Both the position numbers and the translations under genes were made by a program. Shown in pieces: positions 1-5,600 of a DNA stretch of 5,600 nt. The DNA comes from Myxococcales bacterium (GTDB lineage: Bacteria; Desulfobacterota_B; Binatia; UBA1149; SPBQ01), in NCBI GenBank assembly GCA_004525875.1, contig SPBQ01000173.1, positions 1 to 5,600 of the forward strand. The letters run 5' to 3'. The notes beneath the pieces are model-generated. The model worked only from the letters and a program-made list of their open reading frames with translations. It was not told the origin of the DNA and did no database searches. Positions within the stretch are counted from its first letter, which is position 1, and each line of letters opens with the position of its first letter.

Positions 1-13
1 AGGCTCTCGTCAT
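1..13 (-). CDS. Possible start of a downstream gene (only 4 codons visible)
   Basis: An ATG at 13-11 is followed by codons for Thr-Arg-Ala and then the window ends. A strong purine run, GAGGGGG at 30-24, lies 10 nt upstream, and the same heptamer precedes cysS. A candidate promoter (71-98) lies further upstream with correct orientation. Four codons cannot identify a product. The start is inferred only from the ribosome-binding site and from the end of cysS 120 bp earlier. Confidence 0.35.
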
Positions 14-70
14 TCTTGCTCTACCCCCTCGAGGTTAATGGTCGATCTGTCCGAAGACGTGATCTCGCTT

Positions 71-98
71 CTTGTAGCATGCCGACCACAATTGCCAA
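71..98 (-). promoter_or_regulatory. Candidate sigma-70-like promoter upstream of the left-edge gene
   Basis: On the minus strand a TTGGCA box (98-93, 5 of 6 matches to TTGACA) is followed after 16 nt by TACAAG (76-71, 4 of 6 matches to TATAAT). It lies in the noncoding gap after cysS, which looks visibly less GC-rich than the flanking genes, and points at the ATG at position 13, giving a leader of roughly 50 nt. The match is only moderate and the genome's own promoter consensus is unknown. Confidence 0.3.
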
Positions 99-103
99 AG
101 CCA

Positions 104-124
104 GCCCCTGCGGGCCGGTGGGGC
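104..124 (-). other. GC-rich stem-loop just after cysS
   Basis: GCCCC (124-120 on the minus strand) and GGGGC (108-104) can form a 5-bp stem around an 11-nt loop, starting 9 nt after the cysS stop codon. No T-run follows, so it is not a classical intrinsic terminator. It could protect the 3' end or weakly attenuate, or be a by-product of high GC content. Confidence 0.2.
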
Positions 125-133
125 CCCCGCGCG

Positions 134-1552
134 CTAGTCCTTGAGCTTCCAGGTCGTGCCCTCGGGACCGTCCTCGAGAATGATGTTGCGGGCGGCGAGC
201 TCGCCACGGATACGGTCGGCGGCGGCCCAGTCCTTCGATCCACGGGCGGCCTTGCGGTCGGCGATCAGCTGCTCGATCTGCGCCGGGTCCACCCCGCTCT
301 TGTCCGCTCCTCTTGCCCGGTACGACTCGAGGAAATCAGCCGCTGGCCGACCGAAGAGGCCGATACCGGCTCCCACCGCCTTGATGAGACCGAGCGGCCG
401 GGCGGCAGCGGCCGTTCGACCCGCATCGAGATGACGATTGACCTCGCGCACCGATTCGAACGCGACGGCGACGGCGCGCGCGGTATTGAAGCCGGCGTCC
501 ATGCACTCGACCACCGGCGACGCGTGCTCGTCGTCATACGCGTACACAGGCGCGACCACGCCGGCGTCCTCGGCCCGGGCGATCGTTTCGTACGCGCGCA
601 CAAGAGCGCGCGTCGACTCGGCAATCCCGTCGGCGCTGAAGTCGAGCGGGCTGCGATACTGCGTGGACAGCAAATGCAGACGCAGGCCCTCGGCCTCTAC
701 CTCCTTCAAGCCGTCCTCGATCGCGAAGGCATTGCCGAGCGACTTGGCCATCTTCTCCTGATCGATCCGGACGAAGGCGTGGTGCAGCCAGTAGCGCACG
801 AACTCCTTGTCGGTCGCGCCGCACGACTGTGCCATCTCGTTCTCGTGATGCGGGAAGATGAGATCCTCACCGCCGCCGTGAATGTCGAACGGCTGTCCAA
901 GATACTTCGTGCTCATGGCCGAGCACTCCAGGTGCCAGCCCGGCCTGCCGGCGCCCCACGGACTGTCCCAGGAGGGCTCGCCCGGCTTGGCCGACTTCCA
1001 CAGCGCAAAGTCCATCGGGCCGCGCTTGCGCCCGTCGACCTCGACGCGCGCGCCCGCTTCCATCTCCTCGAGGTCCCTGCGCGAGAGCCGTCCGTAGTCG
1101 CGAAAATCACCCACCGAGAAGTACACGTCGCCTTCGCCGACCTTGTAGGCCAGATCGCGCCTCTCCAGCTCTGTGATGAGAGCGAGCATCTCTTCGATGT
1201 GCTCGGTCGCACGCGGCTCGATGTCCGGCATCAGACAGCCGAGCGCCTCCATATCGCGGTGCATCGCTTCCGTGTAGGTGGCGGCAAGCTCGTCCCACGC
1301 CACACCGCGCTCGTTGGCACGGTTGATGATCTTGTCGTCGATGTCGGTGATGTTGCGGACGAACAGGACCTCGTAGCCGCGCCAGCGCAGATACCGGACG
1401 ACCGAGTCGAAGAAGATGAGCGAGCGCGCGTGCCCCACATGACATCGGTCGTAGACCGTCACCCCGCACACGTACATCGAGATCTTGCCGGGCTGGAGAG
1501 GCTCGAACGTCTCCTTGCGTCGGCTGCGCGTGTTGTAGAACGCCAGTGCCAC
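134..1552 (-). CDS. cysS: Cysteinyl-tRNA synthetase
   Basis: Cytoplasmic class I aminoacyl-tRNA synthetase that activates cysteine with ATP and loads it onto tRNA-Cys; normally essential. The 472-residue product is full length (E. coli CysRS is 461). Visible elements in order: CGVTVYD (29-35) with zinc-ligand Cys29; the HIGH signature as HVGH (38-41); NITDIDDKI (67-75); ECSAMS (209-214) with zinc-ligand Cys210; HGGGEDLIFPHHENE (225-239) with ligands His235 and Glu239; the KMSKS loop as KMAKS (267-271); then the helical anticodon-binding (DALR) region from about 350 and a basic C-terminal segment. I chose the GTG at 1552 because the conserved N-terminus (FYNTRSRRKE) begins four residues later and a GAGGGGG ribosome-binding site precedes it. 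The frame stays open upstream to an ATG at 1720, but that extension lies inside acs and resembles no CysRS. The gene starts 10 bp after acs, so cotranscription is likely. It ends in TAG at the expected family position. Confidence 0.97.
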   Translation of the reverse strand: MALAFYNTRSRRKETFEPLQPGKISMYVCGVTVYDRCHVGHARSLIFFDSVVRYLRWRGYEVLFVRNITDIDDKIINRANERGVAWDELAATYTEAMHRDMEALGCLMPDIEPRATEHIEEMLALITELERRDLAYKVGEGDVYFSVGDFRDYGRLSRRDLEEMEAGARVEVDGRKRGPMDFALWKSAKPGEPSWDSPWGAGRPGWHLECSAMSTKYLGQPFDIHGGGEDLIFPHHENEMAQSCGATDKEFVRYWLHHAFVRIDQEKMAKSLGNAFAIEDGLKEVEAEGLRLHLLSTQYRSPLDFSADGIAESTRALVRAYETIARAEDAGVVAPVYAYDDEHASPVVECMDAGFNTARAVAVAFESVREVNRHLDAGRTAAAARPLGLIKAVGAGIGLFGRPAADFLESYRARGADKSGVDPAQIEQLIADRKAARGSKDWAAADRIRGELAARNIILEDGPEGTTWKLKD

Positions 1553-1556
1553 CGTT

Positions 1557-1563
1557 CCCCCTC
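1557..1563 (-). promoter_or_regulatory. cysS ribosome-binding site touching the acs stop codon
   Basis: The purine run GAGGGGG begins on the last base of the acs TAG (1565-1563) and ends 4 nt before the cysS GTG. It decides the cysS start at 1552 against the much longer open frame from 1720. Ribosomes terminating acs finish directly on this site, an arrangement often associated with translational coupling; coupling itself is inferred. Confidence 0.75.
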
Positions 1564-2888
1564 TATTCCTCGTCGTCCCTGAGCTTGGCCAGCACCGTGT
1601 AGTCCTCCAGCGTGGTCGTGTCGCCGTCGCCTTCCCGGCCCGAGGCGATGTCGCGCAGCAGTCGCCGCATGATCTTGCCGCTGCGGGTCTTGGGGAGCGC
1701 GTCGGTGAAGCGCAGATCATCGGGCCGGGCGAACGAGCCGATCTCCTTGGCCACGTGGGCCCGCAGCTCCTGCTTGAGCTCCTCGCTGGCCTCGACCCCG
1801 GGCCCTACGGTGACGAATGCGGCGACGGCCTGGCCCTTGATCTCGTCGGGCCGTCCGACCACCGCGGCTTCGGTGACGGCCCTGTGGCTGACCAGCGCGC
1901 TCTCGACCTCCATCGTCCCGATGCGGTGACCCGAGACGTTCATAACGTCGTCGATCCGCCCCATGACCCACAGGTAGCCGTCCTCGTCACGGCGCGCGCC
2001 GTCTCCTGCGAAGTAGTAGCGACCCTCGAATCGGGCCCAGTACTGTTCCTTGTAGCGTTCCGGATCGCCGTAGATGGTGCGCAGCATCCCCGGCCATGGC
2101 TTGCGGATCACCAGCAGGCCGCCCTCGTTCGCGGCCGTCGGGTTGCCGTCGGTGTCGACCACGTCCACGTCCGTACCAGGGAACGGAAGCGTTGCCGAGC
2201 CGGGCTTGGTCGTGATGGCTCCGGGAATGGGCGTGAGCATGATCGCGCCGGTCTCGGTCTGCCACCAGGTATCCACGATCGGGCAGCGATCCCCGCCGAT
2301 CACGCGCCGGTACCACATCCACGCTTCCGGATTGATCGGTTCACCGACCGTGCCGAGCAATCGCAGCGAGGAGAGGTCGTGCTTGGCGGGGTGCTCGTCC
2401 CCCCACTTCATGAACGTGCGGATCGCGGTCGGCGCCGTGTAGAGGATGGTGACCTTGTAGTCCTCGACAATCTTCCAAAACCGATCGAAATCCGGCGTGT
2501 TAGGCGTGCCCTCGTACATCACGATCGTCGCGCCGTTGATCAGCGGCCCGTAGACGATGTAGCTGTGCCCGGTGACCCAGCCGATGTCCGCTGTACACCA
2601 GTAGACATCCTCTTCGCGCAGATCGAACACCCACTTGGTGGTGATGTAGGTCTGCGTCATGTACCCGCCCGTCGTGTGAACGACGCCCTTGGGCTTCCCC
2701 GTTGTCCCCGACGTGTACAGGATGAAGAGCGGATGCTCCGCGTCGAGCTGCGGCGCATCCGTTACCGGCTCAGCGCTCGCCATGGCGTCGTCCCACCAGA
2801 CGTCGCGCCCCTCCTTCCAGTTGATCTCGAGCGCATCGCCAACGCGCTTGACCACGAGGACCTTCTCCACGCTGGGCGTCTGTGCCAC
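1563..2888 (-). CDS. Acs C-terminal fragment (codons 212-652), unlikely to have its own start
   Basis: This 441-codon stretch continues the same frame as the N-terminal fragment and contains every later Acs motif, from [11 protein letters not shown] to PKTRSGK. The first usable start after the amber codon is a GTG at 2888-2886, which encodes an ordinary Val inside the conserved [13 protein letters not shown] segment. The bases before it (GTCGACGACGCC) contain no Shine-Dalgarno sequence, so independent initiation is doubtful. The fragment lacks the N-terminal domain and is listed because automated annotation is likely to report it as a separate gene. Confidence 0.45.
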   Translation of the reverse strand: MAQTPSVEKVLVVKRVGDALEINWKEGRDVWWDDAMASAEPVTDAPQLDAEHPLFILYTSGTTGKPKGVVHTTGGYMTQTYITTKWVFDLREEDVYWCTADIGWVTGHSYIVYGPLINGATIVMYEGTPNTPDFDRFWKIVEDYKVTILYTAPTAIRTFMKWGDEHPAKHDLSSLRLLGTVGEPINPEAWMWYRRVIGGDRCPIVDTWWQTETGAIMLTPIPGAITTKPGSATLPFPGTDVDVVDTDGNPTAANEGGLLVIRKPWPGMLRTIYGDPERYKEQYWARFEGRYYFAGDGARRDEDGYLWVMGRIDDVMNVSGHRIGTMEVESALVSHRAVTEAAVVGRPDEIKGQAVAAFVTVGPGVEASEELKQELRAHVAKEIGSFARPDDLRFTDALPKTRSGKIMRRLLRDIASGREGDGDTTTLEDYTVLAKLRDDEE

Positions 2889-2933
2889 GGCGTCGTCGAC
2901 GATCTGCTTGAGGGCCAGCGGGCTGCCGCGGCG

Positions 2934-2936
2934 CTA
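2934..2936 (-). other. Premature amber codon in acs
   Basis: On the minus strand the codons run GCC GAC GGC GGT TAG CGC CGC GGC (Ala-Asp-Gly-Gly-stop-Arg-Arg-Gly). The surrounding ADGGxRRG pattern is a recognisable Acs loop; from memory homologues often have an aromatic or aliphatic residue at x. One base change from TGG (Trp) or from TAC/TAT (Tyr) would produce TAG. In enterobacterial Acs the Arg just after this position is, as I recall, close to the CoA 3'-phosphate. No downstream structure or selenocysteine-type element is apparent. Confidence 0.9.
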
Positions 2937-3521
2937 ACCGCCGTCGGCCGTGATGACGAGGCGAGCCTGCGCGTCGCTGATCCGATCGCGAAGGGCGTCG
3001 GCCGAGAAACCTCCGAAGACGATCGAGTGGGTGGCTCCGATACGCGCACAGGCGAGCATGGCGATGGCGAGCTCGGGCACCATCGGCATGTAGAGCGCCA
3101 CCCGGTCACCGGTCTCGACCCCGAGGGAGCGCAGTGCGCCCGCCGCGCGACAGACTGCGGCGTGGAGTTCCTCGTACGTGAACGTCCGCTTGTCGCCGGG
3201 CTCACCCTCCCAGAGAATCGCCGGCTTCGTGCGGCGCGGCCCCGCCAGGTGACGATCGAGGCAGTTGTAGCTGATGTTCGTCTTGCCGCCGACGAACCAC
3301 TTCGCGAACGGTGGATTCCATTCCAGCACCGTGTCCCACTTGCGGAACCAGTGAAGCTCCTCGGCGACGCCCGCCCAGAAGCCCTCGCGATCCGCCGCTG
3401 CACGACGGGAGATCTCGTCGTACTGGGCACGGCTCTTGATGTGGGCTCCGGCCGCGAAGTCCGCCGGCGGCTCGAACGAACGTGTCTCGTGAAGCAGCGA
3501 TTCGATCTTTTTCTCAGCCAT
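2934..3521 (-). CDS. Acs N-terminal fragment (codons 1-195), what is translated without readthrough
   Basis: If the TAG at 2936-2934 is real and not suppressed, translation from the ATG at 3521 yields this 195-residue piece. It carries the Acs N-terminal domain and the first part of the adenylate-forming large domain, including SIVFGGFS (166-173) and ADGG at the very end. It lacks the ATP-binding loop, the hinge and the catalytic lysine, so it should not make acetyl-CoA alone. It is listed separately because a gene caller would report it as a stand-alone gene; I regard it as one part of acs. Confidence 0.6.
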   Translation of the reverse strand: MAEKKIESLLHETRSFEPPADFAAGAHIKSRAQYDEISRRAAADREGFWAGVAEELHWFRKWDTVLEWNPPFAKWFVGGKTNISYNCLDRHLAGPRRTKPAILWEGEPGDKRTFTYEELHAAVCRAAGALRSLGVETGDRVALYMPMVPELAIAMLACARIGATHSIVFGGFSADALRDRISDAQARLVITADGG

Positions 3522-3526
3522 CGAGA

Positions 3527-3533
3527 CTCCCCT
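3527..3533 (-). promoter_or_regulatory. acs ribosome-binding site
   Basis: AGGGGAG lies 5 nt before the acs ATG and supports the start at 3521. The 7 bases just upstream (3540-3534, GACCTCC) could pair with GGAGTC (3530-3525) in a small 6-bp hairpin with one bulged base and a 3-nt loop, which would hide this site. Whether the hairpin forms is not known. Confidence 0.65.
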
Positions 3534-3587
3534 GGAGGTCGCGCCGCCCTACCTATCGGCCACTGTCGAAATTGTACAGGTCCCGGC

Positions 3588-3602
3588 GCTCAGAGGCTGA
3601 GC
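3588..3602 (-). other. Small stem-loop over the acyl-CoA dehydrogenase stop codon
   Basis: The minus strand reads GCTCAG-CCT-CTGAGC, a perfect 6-bp stem with a 3-nt loop, and the TGA stop at 3592-3590 lies in the second arm. A short T-poor stretch follows, so this is not a typical intrinsic terminator. It may weakly separate the dehydrogenase from acs or may be chance. Confidence 0.2.
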
Positions 3603-4723
3603 AACGCCGCGACCAGCTCGCGACTCTCGGTCGGGTCACCGCAGACGGCCTCGTTTGCCTTGGCCCGCTTGAGATACAGGTGCAGGTCGTGCTCCCACGT
3701 GAAGCCGATGCCGCCGTGCGCCTGGATCGCGTCGGCCACGACTCTGGTACAGCCCTCCCCCGCATACGACTTCGCCATCGCGCAGGCCAGGCGGCGGTCC
3801 TCAGCCCCTGTCGCGGTCGCCCACGCCGCGTAATAGGTAAGCGATCGCGCATTCTCGAGCAGAATCTTCATGTCCGCCAGCTTGTGCTGCAGCGCCTGGA
3901 AAGTCGCCAGCTTGCGTCCGAACTGCTCGCGTATCTGGAGATAGTCGACGCTCATCGTCAGCGCCGCGTCCGCCGCGCCGCACAGCTCGGCCGCAAGCGC
4001 GATCTGCTGGACGTCCACCAGAGCATCCAGCGCCGCCGCATCGACTGCGGCCCCGCCGAGCAGGCAGTCGGTGCCCACACGCACGTCGTCGAGCGTCACG
4101 GCGTCGAGCCGGCGCGTCTGATCGACCGTCTGCATCCGCTCGACGAGCACGCCCGCGGTCCCTGCCGGCAGTGCGATCAGACCGAAACCGTCATCGAGCC
4201 GCGCCACCACGATCAGCGTATCGGCGTCGTGCGCGTCGGGGACGAACAGCTTGGTTCCCGCGACTCGCAGCTCCTCACCGTCGCGGACTGCCACCGTCTC
4301 GATCCCCGCCGCCGCCCATACCGCGGAGGCCTCGGCCACCGCCACCGTGGCTCGCCCGCTCCCGTCGGACAGCGCCGGCAACAGGCGCAGAGCCTGCTCC
4401 GCCGTCCCGTGCGCGACGATCGCCGGTACGGCGAGCGCAAGCGTGGACATCAACGGTCCGGGCAACACGACACGCCCGGCCTCCTCCATGACGATCACGA
4501 CCTCGACTGCCCCCAGTCCCGACCCTCCGTGCTCGACGGGTACGGTGATACCGAGCCAGCCGAGCTCGGCCATCTTTTTCCACAGATCGGGGGTGATGCC
4601 GGAGGAGGCGGCGGCACCGGCATCGGTGACTGCCCGCGCGTAAGTGACCGGCGTCTCGTTCTCGAAGAAATCGCGGACCGCCGCGCGGAGCTGTTCCTGT
4701 TCCCGGCTGAATCCGAAGTCCAT
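3590..4723 (-). CDS. Acyl-CoA dehydrogenase family protein (FadE-like)
   Basis: Predicted cytoplasmic flavoenzyme that desaturates an acyl-CoA thioester at the alpha-beta bond and passes electrons to electron-transfer flavoprotein; the substrate cannot be read from sequence. At 377 residues it has normal family length. Domains in order: the N-terminal helical domain (1-115, with LGWLGITVPVEHGGSGLG around 54-71), the middle beta domain (about 125-215, with AGTKLFVPDAHDAD), and the C-terminal helical domain with the flavin-contacting REQFGRKLATFQALQHKLADM region (265-285) and AIQAHGGIGFTWEHDLHLYLKRAK (332-355). The usual medium-chain catalytic Glu, in a YEGT-like context, falls by eye on Gly362 in AVCGDP, so the base must lie elsewhere or the protein works with a partner. 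This C-terminal style resembles FadE subunits of steroid and unusual-acid degradation, which often form heteromers; no partner lies in this window. The ATG at 4723 has AGGCGGA 4 nt upstream. Confidence 0.93.
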   Translation of the reverse strand: MDFGFSREQEQLRAAVRDFFENETPVTYARAVTDAGAAASSGITPDLWKKMAELGWLGITVPVEHGGSGLGAVEVVIVMEEAGRVVLPGPLMSTLALAVPAIVAHGTAEQALRLLPALSDGSGRATVAVAEASAVWAAAGIETVAVRDGEELRVAGTKLFVPDAHDADTLIVVARLDDGFGLIALPAGTAGVLVERMQTVDQTRRLDAVTLDDVRVGTDCLLGGAAVDAAALDALVDVQQIALAAELCGAADAALTMSVDYLQIREQFGRKLATFQALQHKLADMKILLENARSLTYYAAWATATGAEDRRLACAMAKSYAGEGCTRVVADAIQAHGGIGFTWEHDLHLYLKRAKANEAVCGDPTESRELVAALLSL

Positions 4724-4751
4724 GATTTCCGCCTGTCGTTCGTCGCGCGTC

Positions 4752-4777
4752 GGGCCGCCGGTCCGTGCGTTCGGCCC
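4752..4777 (-). other. GC-rich stem-loop between the DUF4340 gene and the acyl-CoA dehydrogenase gene
   Basis: GGGCCG (4777-4772) and CGGCCC (4757-4752) can form an all-G/C 6-bp stem with a 14-nt loop in the 65-bp gap. No T-run follows. It could mark a boundary between the transporter-related genes and the acyl-CoA genes, but high GC content makes such stems common. Confidence 0.25.
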
Positions 4778-4788
4778 CTGCCGTTCGC

Positions 4789-5337
4789 TCAGTCGCGACG
4801 CATTCCCGCCAGCTGCTTGTCGACCTCCTCATAGACGAGCTCGACGTAGTACTGCGCGTTCAGACCGAGCAGATACACCCGGTCCTCGCCGTGAATCCGC
4901 GCGTAGACCGCCGTGCGCGTGGGGTTACGATAGCCTAGCTCGACGGTCGCGAGCGTCCGCGGCCCCGCATCGACCCGCACGGTGAACAGCGCCGGCTGCA
5001 ACCCGAACTCGCCCATGCGCTCGCCCGTCTCCTCGATGATCTCTACCGGCGGAATCGAGGTGAGCGTATCGACGAGCGCCTCGATGAGATCGGGCTGCAC
5101 CGCAAGCCCCGGCGGGCTCTGCAGCGTCCAGCGCCCCGCGACCTGCCGCATCTCGAGCGCCAGCGAACCGCGCGTCGTGACGACACCGTCGATCTCGGCG
5201 CCGGAGGCAACGCTGATGGCCGCCACCGGCAGCGCGACCTCCATATGCACGGGATTGCGCGCCCGCCATTCAACGGTGAGATTCGCGCCGACGGCCAGGG
5301 CCAGCAGCCAGTAAACTGCGACGCTGCGCCAGGTCAC
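4789..5337 (-). CDS. DUF4340 domain protein, membrane-anchored partner of a GldG-type ABC system
   Basis: The 182-residue product starts with an uncleaved-looking membrane anchor (VAVYWLLALAVGANLTV, about 6-22) followed by Arg residues and a soluble domain, so most of it probably lies on the outer face of the cytoplasmic membrane. Features typical of DUF4340 are RWTLQSP (69-75), a helix with IEALVDTLTS (85-94), FGL near 111-113, LGYRNPTRTAVYAR (134-147, the G-x-x-NPT-x-x-AVYAR pattern) and RVYLLG (153-158). The biochemical role is unknown; family members are usually encoded directly after GldG-like ABC auxiliary proteins, as here. The start is GTG at 5337, whose last two bases and the following A form the TGA of the upstream gene (GTGA overlap). 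GGAGG lies 11 nt upstream, rather far, so translational coupling probably assists initiation. Some family members are longer, but both ends look natural here. Confidence 0.85.
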   Translation of the reverse strand: MTWRSVAVYWLLALAVGANLTVEWRARNPVHMEVALPVAAISVASGAEIDGVVTTRGSLALEMRQVAGRWTLQSPPGLAVQPDLIEALVDTLTSIPPVEIIEETGERMGEFGLQPALFTVRVDAGPRTLATVELGYRNPTRTAVYARIHGEDRVYLLGLNAQYYVELVYEEVDKQLAGMRRD

Positions 5338-5600
5338 GCCTTGCGACGCCTCCAGACGAGAACGACGATTCCGATGAACAGGAAGAACCCCGGCTGCACG
5401 AGCGCGGCGGCGAGGAAGATCCGCTGCAGATCCTGCTGCGTCGGGTAGAAGTACTCCTTGCCAGGCTCACGCGAGGGTGCGCGAGGGGCGATCAGGCGCT
5501 CCTCACGCGCCAACCAGTTCACCGTGTTCAGCAGCAGATCGCGGTTTCCCAGGTAGTCGAGGAAGCGGTTCGAGACGAAGTCGGAATCTCCGAAGGCGAC
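5334..5600 (-). CDS. GldG-type ABC transporter auxiliary protein, C-terminal end (5' part outside the window)
   Basis: The last 88 residues of a longer protein; the frame is open to the right edge, so the true start lies outside. An internal GTG at 5522 is not the start, because upstream codons continue the conserved family sequence: GDSDF and NRFLDYLGNRDLLLNTVNWL (visible residues 4-30), the usual end of the GldG-like periplasmic domain. Next come a charged linker (AREERLIAPR), KEYFYPTQQDLQR, one membrane helix (about 61-83, IFLAAALVQPGFFLFIGIVVLVW) and the basic tail RRRKA, which fits a cytoplasmic C-terminus. GldG-like proteins work with an ABC ATPase and a GldF-like permease in export or surface functions; in Flavobacterium they are needed for gliding, while in most other bacteria their role is unknown. 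It overlaps the DUF4340 gene by 4 nt, indicating one operon. Confidence 0.85.
   Translation of the reverse strand, partial: VAFGDSDFVSNRFLDYLGNRDLLLNTVNWLAREERLIAPRAPSREPGKEYFYPTQQDLQRIFLAAALVQPGFFLFIGIVVLVWRRRKA

Larger units (their letters stand above)
1563..3521 (-). pseudogene. acs: Acetyl-CoA synthetase (AMP-forming), interrupted by one in-frame TAG
   Basis: Cytoplasmic adenylate-forming enzyme that turns acetate, ATP and CoA into acetyl-CoA, AMP and pyrophosphate. The whole reading frame is 652 codons, matching the roughly 650 residues of the family. The ATG at 3521 has AGGGGAG 5 nt upstream. In full-frame numbering: the Acs N-terminal domain (about 34-92, with [12 protein letters not shown] at 75-86); SIVFGGFS (166-173); the ATP-binding loop [11 protein letters not shown] (269-279); VGEPI (392-396); WWQTETG (419-425); FAGDGA (504-509); the hinge and C-terminal-domain motif [13 protein letters not shown] (521-533); and PKTRSGK with Lys616, equivalent to the catalytic lysine that protein acetyltransferases modify. 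Codon 196 (2936-2934) is TAG, right after TADGG and before RRG, where homologues carry a sense codon. No frameshift is seen and both sides remain well conserved, so the lesion is very recent, a sequencing error, or read through. It sits 68 bp after an acyl-CoA dehydrogenase gene and 10 bp before cysS. Confidence 0.9.

Noticed and set aside
10..243. A 77-codon minus-strand frame overlapping the cysS end, whose TGA overlaps the left-edge ATG
   Set aside because: More than 100 bases lie inside cysS in another frame, the product is low complexity (Arg, Ser, Pro, Thr), and no homology or ribosome-binding site is evident; the ATGA overlap is probably chance.
38..1582. A 514-codon open frame on the plus strand opposite cysS
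   Set aside because: Mirror image of cysS codon usage, no domain or credible ribosome-binding site; cysS itself has all family motifs.
1553..1720. A 56-residue N-terminal extension of CysRS from an ATG at 1720
   Set aside because: It lies within the acs coding end in another frame, looks unlike any CysRS N-terminus, and the GTG at 1552 has a good ribosome-binding site and family-typical start.
2889..2933. A programmed frameshift or intein/insertion at the acs break
   Set aside because: Both halves are in the same frame and no residues are inserted or lost relative to the family pattern ADGGxRRG; a single nonsense codon explains everything.
3571..3576. A TACAAT -10-like box on the minus strand, 50 nt before acs
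   Set aside because: No -35-like hexamer lies at 16-18 nt; the nearest TTG-containing candidate (TTGCTC) is 22 nt away. A lone -10 match is not enough to call a promoter.
1755..3833. A 692-codon open frame on the plus strand opposite acs
   Set aside because: It is fully antisense to acs, its product is rich in Arg, Val, Asp and His with no recognisable domain, and it arises because high-GC minus-strand genes rarely use codons whose complements are stops.
3482..4834. A 450-codon open frame on the plus strand opposite the acyl-CoA dehydrogenase
   Set aside because: Antisense shadow of a clearly conserved gene, with low-complexity Arg/His/Gln-rich sequence.
1..5600. A new defence, mobile or biosynthetic system
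   Set aside because: All supported genes belong to known housekeeping, metabolic or transporter-accessory families; no repeats, recombinases, toxin-antitoxin pairs or unusual gene fusions were seen.

Overview
The window is a compact, high-GC bacterial segment in which every gene I can support reads on the minus strand, right to left. In transcription order it holds: the C-terminal end of a GldG-type ABC-transporter auxiliary protein (open at the right edge), a DUF4340 protein overlapping it by 4 nt, an acyl-CoA dehydrogenase, acetyl-CoA synthetase (acs) broken by one in-frame TAG, cysteinyl-tRNA synthetase (cysS), and probably the first four codons of a further gene at the left edge. Gaps between genes are 10 to 120 bases, and no stretch over 300 bases lacks a gene. 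I saw no tRNA, rRNA, CRISPR array, insertion sequence or phage gene.

The organism is a bacterium with strong G/C preference at third codon positions, GTG starts on several genes and clear Shine-Dalgarno sequences. The GldG/DUF4340 pair, the unpaired FadE-like dehydrogenase and the style of Acs and CysRS would suit an environmental high-GC lineage (Desulfobacterota/Myxococcota/Binatota-like, or a gammaproteobacterium). This placement is an impression from the protein sequences and is weak.

Right part (4789-5600): the GldG-like and DUF4340 proteins form the periplasm-facing, membrane-anchored accessory pair usually encoded behind an ABC ATPase and permease, which would lie beyond the right edge. 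Middle (1563-4723): a flavin acyl-CoA dehydrogenase and Acs, both acting on acyl-CoA metabolism, separated by 68 bp. Left (134-1552): cysS begins 10 bp after the acs stop, and its ribosome-binding site touches that stop, so the two are probably cotranscribed and may be translationally coupled.

The main anomaly is the amber codon at acs codon 196. Both halves are in one frame, all family motifs are intact on either side, and the product would be 652 residues with one residue in place of the stop. This looks like a very recent nonsense mutation or a sequencing/assembly error. General TAG recoding is unlikely because both acs and cysS end in TAG at the expected family end. I found no convincing sign of a new biological system here; the remaining findings are modest.
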